Shown piece after piece: positions 15,291 to 23,500 of a stretch of 64,000 nt of DNA. Both the position numbers and the translations under genes were made by a program. Source of the DNA: an uncultured Ectothiorhodospiraceae bacterium. Its GTDB lineage: Bacteria > Pseudomonadota > Gammaproteobacteria > UBA6429 > Thiohalophilaceae. The stretch spans positions 1-64,000 of the forward strand of contig CAMYOL010000068.1 in NCBI GenBank assembly GCA_947260005.1. The letters are read 5' to 3'. The stretch's first letter is position 1; every line of letters begins with the position of its first letter. Below the pieces are notes generated by a model. That model was not told where the DNA came from. It saw only the letters and a list, made by a program, of their open reading frames with translations, and ran no database searches.

Positions 15291-18095
15291 TTAATCAATT
15301 TCTTGTTCGTATATTCCTCTTTGGGTGGGATCAAATACCTTTTCATCTTTGGGTTTAGCAACCACTTCACCCTCTACTTCATCTATATCAAGATCATCAT
15401 GCTGATTTTCATCGAGTCTATCATTGTGTTTTTGTTCGTCTAATTCGGTATTTATTTTTCTAACACTACCAAGTCGGCCATCCATCTCAACCCAATCACC
15501 ATCTTTTAACCAATCGGTTACGCCATCGAGCGAGACGACTGCCGGTATGCCCATTTCTCGTGCCACAATTGCGGAGTGTGATAACAGGCTACCGTGCTCG
15601 ACTAATAACCCCGAGGCGGCCGGGAATAACATGATCCAGCCGGGATCGGTTCGTTCTGCCACCAGGATCTCTCCCTGATGTAATTCAACTCCACGCGGAT
15701 CGCGCACGACTCGCACCTGGCCTTTTACCACACCAGGACAACAACCTATGCCCTTTAGCTCATCGCCCTCAACGGGTAATTTTTCTCGTGGTGACTGGAA
15801 ATCATGACCATGATAGATAATGCCACGCGTTTCAAATCGATCTGATGGGCTGGCGGAGTTTTCATATTCATTAAATTCTTTTTTACGTAGTGCGATCAAT
15901 GCCATTAAATCATTGGTGGTTGCCGTCCCCTCGATATAACTTACGATCTCGCCCACCTCAAGGTAAAATATATCGCGAGGCTCACTTATAAGTCCAAAGT
16001 CTCGTAAACGGAATCCGACTTCTACAAAAATATTTCGAATACGGCCAAAAACCCGGGTTCGTTCAAAACGTAGATTTTCACGATCCGATACCCGCCTCCT
16101 GGCATTTTTAAGCACCCAGGCAAAAAGCGTTTTACGAATATAACTGCCCGCAAATAATTCACGCACATGATCCTCGGCTAATATTCGTTGCTGGCGATCT
16201 TTTTGCTGTTTCTCGGGTTGCGTCTGTAATCTTCGAGCCATATGCCCAATCGAACGTAAAACCGGTAGCGGATTATCATGTAAAGTCGGGCTTTCGAGTT
16301 TTAATTCATCCAGGCAACGATCACCAAACTTCTTCAGGTAAGCATAATATTCGGCATAAAATTCCTGATAGTTTGGCAGACGTCGGTAGATATCCAATAC
16401 ACTGCCTTCGCATAATAAGTCGATCAGCTCAGGATAGAGGAAGATCATCTCGGCCATTTTTCGAATTCGTTGTGCAGGCTCAGCACTAATGATGTCGCCC
16501 TCGCCAACAAGTAAATCATTTTGCAAAGTACCATCAGTGTCATCACACCATTTTTCAGTGAGCTTTTTTAATATGCCATAGAAGATCATTGCAAAGAAAT
16601 CATTGATCAGTGGCGCATCCCAGCGTTTTAATAGCTGACACTCAAGTGCATGGTAATACTCGATTAATTCATCCGCTCTTTTATGTTGAATTGGTATCGC
16701 TGGATCCGCTAACGCTGTGTTTAAACGTTTATAGAATCGTTTTATCTTGCCGGATATTAAAAAGTGGTTTATTAGCAGGCCAAACAAGGTAGACGATAAC
16801 CGCATGCCATCTCGTAACTTAGCCCATTTTGAACCTGGCTTGTCTATCTTATTGATGACTTCCTCAGGCATGGTTTCCTTGACGCCCATCATCTGTTCCA
16901 TGAAGCTACGATTCATCTGGAAACCGGGTAATAATGCCAACACCTGATACCAGCTAATAAGATTATAATAAACCTGGCCCCGTACCAGACCCAGCATGCG
17001 CGCAAATAGCGCATCGTTTTGAGCAATGATTTTTTTCGGTACGCGCATCAAATGACAAAACTCACGATACACCGAGGTATAGGCACGACTGGCAAACGAG
17101 AAGGTCAGTGGTGTGGTCACACCGCGATAACTCTCGGCAATATTGCTGTTATCCCAAATAATCAGGTTGGCATCGGGATCCGCCATTTGTTGGATTGAGG
17201 TAATAGGACGAGATTGTAACAAGTAGATCTTGTTTTCAAATCTTGCCCACTCAATATCTTGTGGACAATTAAAATACTTTTCACTGCGTCGAACCAGACG
17301 GGCAATCTCTTTGACTTCTTCATCACTTAACACAGACTGGCTTGCCATATCACCGTCCAGATCTTTTAACTTCACACCCTCGACCGCGGTTGGATCCATT
17401 TCGTGCGCCTGGCGCTTATTAGCAATCTCGCATTTGCTAATCTCCTCAACACGATTCACATAATAGGTATCAGCATCAACATCCCCTGAAACCAGCGCGC
17501 TGCCTAAGCCATAAACTGCACCAACGACTGATACCGTACGTTGGCCCGTCACTGGATCGGCACTAAACGCCACCCCTGCTGCCTCCGCATTGATCATCTT
17601 TTGTATCAACACCGCCGGTGCAGGTGGCGGCAAGCTCAATTTATTCTCCTGACGATAGGTATAGATTCTTTCAGAAAAACCGGATCGCCAGACCTGTATT
17701 ATTCTTTGCGCCAACTGTTGTTTATCGACAAACAACACACTCTCAAGCTGTCCGGCAAAGGAATGCTCGGCCCCATCTTCATCAAGCGCAGACGAGCGTA
17801 CCGCAACCAATTCATCATCGGGACATAAACGAGACATCGCATTAGCAAGTAAATTGCTTAATTTGTGGGTGATCGTTAGTTGAGATAATGATGACTGCAA
17901 CTGATCAAAGCTCATTTGCGAGTCAGAATCTGTCCACTTTTGTGTTAAATCTTCGGGCAAACTTTCATAAAAAGCATCCGGTGTAATAACAAACCATTCA
18001 GGGATTGCAAAATTAGCTAATTCTAAATTAGCCAGAGCACGCGCTTTACCGCCAATATTTATATTGTCGTTAATTTGTTCTGAAAAATAAATCAT
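15291..18095 (-). CDS. PEP-synthase-like phosphotransferase with rifampin-phosphotransferase domain plan
   Basis: A 934-residue protein. Residues 1-about 310 are the ATP-binding domain of the PEP synthase/PPDK family (INIGGKARALANLELANF; AVRSSALDEDGAEHSFAGQ; GVAFSADPVTG; LLQSRPIT). About 315-740 is a helical middle domain. About 790-890 is the swivelling phosphohistidine domain, with SLLSHSAIVAREMG and His840. The C-terminal PEP/pyruvate-binding barrel of true PEP synthase is absent, so the order ATP domain, substrate domain, His domain matches rifampin phosphotransferase. It probably transfers the beta-phosphate of ATP to an organic acceptor, here perhaps an isoprenoid alcohol. The acidic tail (about 890-934) is unusual. 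It lies ten bases after the prenyltransferase gene. Confidence 0.88.
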   Translation of the reverse strand: MIYFSEQINDNINIGGKARALANLELANFAIPEWFVITPDAFYESLPEDLTQKWTDSDSQMSFDQLQSSLSQLTITHKLSNLLANAMSRLCPDDELVAVRSSALDEDGAEHSFAGQLESVLFVDKQQLAQRIIQVWRSGFSERIYTYRQENKLSLPPPAPAVLIQKMINAEAAGVAFSADPVTGQRTVSVVGAVYGLGSALVSGDVDADTYYVNRVEEISKCEIANKRQAHEMDPTAVEGVKLKDLDGDMASQSVLSDEEVKEIARLVRRSEKYFNCPQDIEWARFENKIYLLQSRPITSIQQMADPDANLIIWDNSNIAESYRGVTTPLTFSFASRAYTSVYREFCHLMRVPKKIIAQNDALFARMLGLVRGQVYYNLISWYQVLALLPGFQMNRSFMEQMMGVKETMPEEVINKIDKPGSKWAKLRDGMRLSSTLFGLLINHFLISGKIKRFYKRLNTALADPAIPIQHKRADELIEYYHALECQLLKRWDAPLINDFFAMIFYGILKKLTEKWCDDTDGTLQNDLLVGEGDIISAEPAQRIRKMAEMIFLYPELIDLLCEGSVLDIYRRLPNYQEFYAEYYAYLKKFGDRCLDELKLESPTLHDNPLPVLRSIGHMARRLQTQPEKQQKDRQQRILAEDHVRELFAGSYIRKTLFAWVLKNARRRVSDRENLRFERTRVFGRIRNIFVEVGFRLRDFGLISEPRDIFYLEVGEIVSYIEGTATTNDLMALIALRKKEFNEYENSASPSDRFETRGIIYHGHDFQSPREKLPVEGDELKGIGCCPGVVKGQVRVVRDPRGVELHQGEILVAERTDPGWIMLFPAASGLLVEHGSLLSHSAIVAREMGIPAVVSLDGVTDWLKDGDWVEMDGRLGSVRKINTELDEQKHNDRLDENQHDDLDIDEVEGEVVAKPKDEKVFDPTQRGIYEQEID

Positions 18096-18105
18096 ATTCT
18101 TAATT

Positions 18106-19047
18106 TCATATCATCTTAAAATAAAATAGTGTTAAGGGTACAACGCCTAAGCTCAGGTACATTAACAAGGTCCAGATCCCTGACATCTTTTCAATCCACG
18201 ACGCACGTTGACTGTTTGGCTCATGTAAAAATTTAACCGCCAAAATGCTGGCCAGCGCGATCAACACCGCCAGCATCACCAGGACCTGATAAAAGAAATC
18301 AATCAATGCCGCCGCTGCACTGGCAGAGATGGCGGTAATGATCATCGCCGACAACCATAATATGACCGCTCTTTTGCGACCCCATAAAACAGTATAGGTC
18401 TCTACACCCTCTTCTTCATCCTCGGGGGCCCGAATCTTGCGCCCGACTTCTATAACAATGCCGTTAAAAAAACTAACGATTAAAAACCAGAACAACCCAT
18501 GGGGTGGGCTGGTTAAACCGGCACTCATCCAGTCCGTTGCGGTGGCATAGAAATCAATTAACGGCATGATCAACATATGTGACCACATATAAGTAATGGG
18601 ACTTTGTTTTAACCAATCGGCAACAAAAAATTCTTTACTCATTAAAGCCAGATAGAGCCAGGTGATCAACAACGGGATGATCAGCAAATAATTCAACCAA
18701 ACCGCCAGAACTAATTGGATCAATATAATAAAGGCCCCGATCCAGCCTAATTCTTTTAATGATACCAGGCCCCGTGGTACCGGACGATAAGGGCGGTATT
18801 GGCTATCTTCTTCAAAATCCTTAAATTCGTCGGCAATGCGTAATAATAAAAAGAAAATAAAGGAGGTTATAAAGGCCACACTCAATACGGCCACACTGGG
18901 TAACTCAATGCTCGTGGAGAGACCCAGGTTATGACGTAATAAAATAGAGAAGCTGACAGCAGAAAAGCTAAAGGCAACGACCAGCAGGCCATTTGCAAAG
19001 ACCGGGAATCGTTCGCGTTGATACACCCACCAGCGGTTAAGACTCAT
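18106..19047 (-). CDS. UbiA-superfamily membrane prenyltransferase
   Basis: A 313-residue protein with about eight or nine membrane helices. The first Asp-rich motif is DEFKD (Asp73-Asp77), followed by RPYRPVPRGLVS. The second is shifted and very acidic (RAPEDEEEGVETY, about 196-210) but sits where UbiA enzymes have their second Mg-diphosphate site. It would join a prenyl diphosphate to an acceptor in the membrane. The motifs do not decide between an aromatic acceptor and a glycerol or other alcohol acceptor. It does not look like housekeeping UbiA and no ubiC is adjacent. It lies 14 bases after the HMG-CoA reductase gene and 10 bases before the phosphotransferase gene. Confidence 0.88.
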   Translation of the reverse strand: MSLNRWWVYQRERFPVFANGLLVVAFSFSAVSFSILLRHNLGLSTSIELPSVAVLSVAFITSFIFFLLLRIADEFKDFEEDSQYRPYRPVPRGLVSLKELGWIGAFIILIQLVLAVWLNYLLIIPLLITWLYLALMSKEFFVADWLKQSPITYMWSHMLIMPLIDFYATATDWMSAGLTSPPHGLFWFLIVSFFNGIVIEVGRKIRAPEDEEEGVETYTVLWGRKRAVILWLSAMIITAISASAAAALIDFFYQVLVMLAVLIALASILAVKFLHEPNSQRASWIEKMSGIWTLLMYLSLGVVPLTLFYFKMI

Positions 19048-19061
19048 CGAAGATCCATTTA

Positions 19062-20339
19062 TCAGGCCTTTTCTGCTCCGCGCGCAAGATTTTTATGAGC
19101 ACGGGTGAAATGGCCTGCAGCTAATGCACCGATAATTGATAACTCACCCGCCAGCGCAACACTCGCGGTGACCTCGGCAAAGGCCTGTGCGTGTCCGGCA
19201 CCGGCCAAGCCCATAATTTCCAGACAAGCACGCTGACTAGGCAGACCAGTGCCACCGCCTACCGTACCCACAATTAAGTTTGGCATGGTCACCGCTGCAT
19301 ACAATCCACCGTCTTTATTAACTTCAAAACGCGTTACCCCGACCGCAGACTCTGCGACACAGGCGGCATCTTGTCCACAGGCAATATATAGCGCGGCTAA
19401 TCCATTTGCATAATGCCCCTGCACACCAATGGTCCCGCTCAATACCCCTCCCATAGCCGACATACGCCAATAGTCCACCATTTTTTCGGGGGTGGTGTGT
19501 AGCATCTTTTTAATCAGTTCTTTACTTAAATGAATTTCCGTTGTGACCTTTTTGCCCCGCACGGATAAAAATGATTGCGCACTGGCTTTTTTATCACCCG
19601 ATAGGTTAGCTTCAACAAAATGGTATTCCGGGTTAACCGGGGTGTTTTCAATGATATAGGCCACCACAGAATCGGTCGCAATGGTCACCATGTTTTGACC
19701 ACCGGCATCACCGGTTGAATATTCAAAGATTAAGTAAACATGATTGCCTTCCACGGTAATCCGCATATCGACCAATTGGCCATGCGCAGTAGTTTGCTCG
19801 GCTATATCAGTAAATTTTTCCTGACTGGAAATGGCCCACATTGAAAAACGACCGGCATCGTGAACATTTTTAAATGCAAAACCGGGCGCACGACTCACAC
19901 CTTCATTCAGTAGAATCGCGGTACATCCACCGGCCTTGGTGATAAGTTGCGCACCGCGATTATAAGATGCAACCAATGCAGCTTCAGATGTGGCAAGCGG
20001 AATATTGTAATCACCTTGTGCGAATAGACCGTTAACGCGTAATGGTCCGGCTAACCCGATCGGTAATTTTATGGTGCCGATAAAGTTTTCGATATTTTTT
20101 TTATAGATCTGCATTTGTGCTTTTGTTTGCGGATCAAGTATTTGTTGTTGAGCCGTGTCATCAAGTTCAAGCACATCCCAGCGTGCTTGCACAGCTTCAT
20201 CAGTCAGTTTGTGATTGCGGGGTAGACGCTGGTAGGGTAAATCGGGTTTTGTGGCTAAGCGTTTTTCTAATTCTGATTCATCTAAACCGGCTAAATATTT
20301 TGCTAAAAAAAGACTGGCTCGATCTTTGTTTGCTGCCAT
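19062..20339 (-). CDS. hmgA: class I HMG-CoA reductase
   Basis: Reduces HMG-CoA to mevalonate with NAD(P)H. The 425-residue soluble catalytic domain shows the class I signatures ENFIGTIKLPIGLAGPL (84-100), PLATSEAALVASYNRG, GDAGGQNMV, GDKKAS, CGQDAA and VGGGTGLPSQ. The catalytic residues are all present: Glu119, the Lys250/251 pair, Asp324 and His415. There is no membrane anchor, as in archaeal and bacterial enzymes. A good ribosome-binding site (GGGAGA) precedes the ATG, and a TATAAT-like sequence lies at 20395-20400 on the minus strand. It is the first gene of the five-gene operon. No other mevalonate-pathway gene is in the window, and most Gammaproteobacteria use the MEP pathway, so acquisition by transfer is likely. 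Confidence 0.95.
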   Translation of the reverse strand: MAANKDRASLFLAKYLAGLDESELEKRLATKPDLPYQRLPRNHKLTDEAVQARWDVLELDDTAQQQILDPQTKAQMQIYKKNIENFIGTIKLPIGLAGPLRVNGLFAQGDYNIPLATSEAALVASYNRGAQLITKAGGCTAILLNEGVSRAPGFAFKNVHDAGRFSMWAISSQEKFTDIAEQTTAHGQLVDMRITVEGNHVYLIFEYSTGDAGGQNMVTIATDSVVAYIIENTPVNPEYHFVEANLSGDKKASAQSFLSVRGKKVTTEIHLSKELIKKMLHTTPEKMVDYWRMSAMGGVLSGTIGVQGHYANGLAALYIACGQDAACVAESAVGVTRFEVNKDGGLYAAVTMPNLIVGTVGGGTGLPSQRACLEIMGLAGAGHAQAFAEVTASVALAGELSIIGALAAGHFTRAHKNLARGAEKA

Positions 20340-20508
20340 GTTATCTCCCTATACACCGATGCACTGAATTAATGTCGCTTAATAAATTGCGATTATTATA
20401 TTGTAATAGGCGAGATCGATTCGATCATTTTTTATACAAACACCCAGTAAGTCACTATTTTACTGGCCAGATTGACAAAGCGTAACCAAATATTGTTTGT
20501 AGTCAATG

Positions 20509-20544
20509 AAAAGGCCAGTCCATCGAAGAGCGGAACTGGCCTTT
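20509..20544 (-). terminator. Rho-independent terminator after the LRR protein gene
   Basis: AAAGGCCAGT (20510-20519) and ACTGGCCTTT (20535-20544) form a ten-base perfect stem. On the minus strand it is followed by TTCATT, a weak T tract. It separates the LRR gene from the HMG-CoA reductase operon, so they are probably not co-transcribed. Confidence 0.8.
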
Positions 20545-20568
20545 ACGATACTGTTTAAATCTAGGGAG

Positions 20569-23500
20569 TTATTGGATATTCACTGTAAAGTCTTCCGTTT
20601 CTCCCCAGCTGTACGTACCACATGCTGAGGGGCTAGTACCCCATCGCATGGCAACCCGCATCCGCGTATGTCCAAGCTGAGCCGTAGTCGGCACAGTGAT
20701 GGTACTGGTTAAACTGGTAAAAGAACTACCGGACGAAACCTGCTCATCAGGTGTGAATTCACCATCGCGATTCGTATCTAACCAGACAGCCCAATGTTCA
20801 GTATAAGGACGATAGCGGAAGCCTGGATTCATGATAATTGGGTAACTGCCACTACGTTGAATGTTCAAAACTGTCCCGGTATTGTCATTGTAACCATTGT
20901 TATTTCCGCTCACCATTAACTGACCATTAAAATCAATGCTCTCGATCCATTCGAACCATGTATTCTGACCACTGCTAGAACAATAATTCAATGGCGCGAC
21001 AGAATTGACTGTTAAATTAATTGAATCCGTCGCTACACTACCATCAATATCCGTTATGGTAGCCGTTACTACGTGCTCGCCGAAACTTAGTGCAATCGGT
21101 AAATTCGTACCGGCTCCCAAACTACCATCAATACTGGAAGTCCATTCTACTCGCGCTGAAATATCACCCTCTTCCGGGTCCGTTGCACTCGCACTAAACA
21201 GAACTTCCATACCCTCATCAAATATTGAACCATCAATCGGATCGATTATTGATATGCTTGGCGGTAAACTTAATAAACATTGCTCAGGTCGAATGACCAC
21301 GCCATCACCGTATTGTGATTCAAGCCCATCAACCCCAAAACATAATAAATTTGTATTTCCCGTTAAGTCTATAGTTTTCGGGTTGGCAAAAGTATTAAGC
21401 TGCAATACATCGATTGGCAAACCGCTTATATTAGGTAACAAACTCTGCAACGATAAAACATGTAAATTTGTTAACTGAGTAATGCCATTAACATTTTCCA
21501 GCGGATTTTGATCGAGCTTTAATTCTATCAGACTTGAACTACCTCCTATAGATGAAAAGTCTGTAACTCCAAGATTTGCCAATCCTAGTGAACGTATATT
21601 AGGATTATTAAAAGAAATTAATCCTATATCATTATATAAGGGTGGATTTTGCGGATCTTGTGTATTAGATGATATGTCTAATTTTTCAAGAAAGTTAAGA
21701 TTGAATATCTGAGAAAGGGAATAGATATTGTTATTCGACACATCTAATGCCCGTAAATTGGTTAAAGAATCTAAACCATTCAAATCCAGAATGGAATTTT
21801 GACTAATATCCAACTGCATAATACTTATGAATTGTTGAAGCTCAAATACTGAACTGATACCGGTATTACTAATATCAAGGTTTCGAATTACAGCTGGGGA
21901 TACAGGGCTGGGACTGCCAAATGTTAGTGCGCTTATATTACCAATTTGAATCCCGGACAATCCAATGGTAGTCAATAATGGATTATTAACTAACAATGAA
22001 TTTACTTCCGAAATTGATATATTGGGATTACCTGATAGATTGAGTGAACGTAATCGCCCCTGGCTATTCATTTGGCCAATACTACTGGCACCCGTGTAAC
22101 TGATATCCACTTCACTTAAAAGCGGTAATAAACCAACCGGAACCACATCGATTAAGCGGTTATTACTGATGTTTAAGTCTCTCAGCGATATCAGGGTCGC
22201 AAGTGAGGCGATATCGGTAATACCGGTATTGCTAACATCTAACTTTGATAGTTGGTATGGCTGTCCTGTTGGACTGGTAAATATCGGTAATAGATTAATA
22301 TCGGTAATATTCAAACCCGAAACATTCAATGATCTCAGATATGGGTTTTGTGCAATTGCCGAGAATAAACCCGATAAATCGGTTAACTGACTGTTATTCG
22401 AAACGTCTAATGCTTTTAAATTATATAGCGTGTTTAGTGGCGACAAATTGGTAAGTTGGTTATTACTGGCATTTAACTCAGTTAAATCAGGAAATGCTGT
22501 TAGTGGAAATAAATCTAATAACTTATTATTGCTGACGTTTAGATTAAGCAATCCGATCAGGCCGCTAATTGCTGAAATATCAGATATTCCTGTATTAGAC
22601 AAATTCAAGCTGGTTATAGGATATGGATTACCACCAAAGTCATACAATGGCAGCGCAGATAGATTTGAAATAAATATATCAGCAAGTCCTAGCTCAGATA
22701 ACCTTGGTTTATTTAATAAAATATTAATAAGTTCTACTTGCTGTAGACGGACATTGCCCGAAACATCCAGCTTCGACAATTTTTCTTTATCGTATAATGG
22801 CGTCAGAATTTCTACGTTATTACCACTGATATCCAGAACTTCTAAATCAGAAAAAACGGATAATGCAAATATATCTCGAATTCCCGTGTTATGCAGTCGT
22901 AGCGACGTAAGCGGATAAGCTCCACCTGTTTGAGAAAAATAGATTGGCAGTGAATTTAAATCGGAGATAGGCATTCCACCTAGACCCAATTTTTTCAAAC
23001 TATTATTATTCGCGATAACATTCTGGACTTGAAATACATCGCCCAACAGATTATCTGATATATCAAACTCAACCAGGTTGGTCATCCCATCCAGTGGATA
23101 GGGATCGACTATAAGATTATCACTTAAATCAAGTTTTTGTAACGAAGGATACCCGGCAAGCATTCCGATATCGGATATACCTGTGTTAGATAAGTCTAAT
23201 TCAACAAGAGCATAAGGTTGGCCTGTTTGATTATTAAATAGAGGTAATAAATTTATATCCCCGATATGAAGATCCTCAAGGTATAAGTTGGTAATACCAA
23301 TGTTATTCCCGATCACTTCGTAAGTTTCAAAACTGTTTATTTTATAGTTACCTGACAGATTTAAATGAGTGATATTAGTGTGAGTCATTAACGGGGATAA
23401 AATTTCGATATCATTAGCTGCTAAATTAACAACTTGTAAATTAACTAAACTACTTAATTGACTAATATCATGAATACCTGTTCGTGCTAATTGCAGTTCA

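Noticed and set aside
21005-21478. 157-residue open frame on the plus strand inside the LRR gene
   Set aside because: Shadow of the repeat-rich coding strand; no ribosome-binding site or domain.
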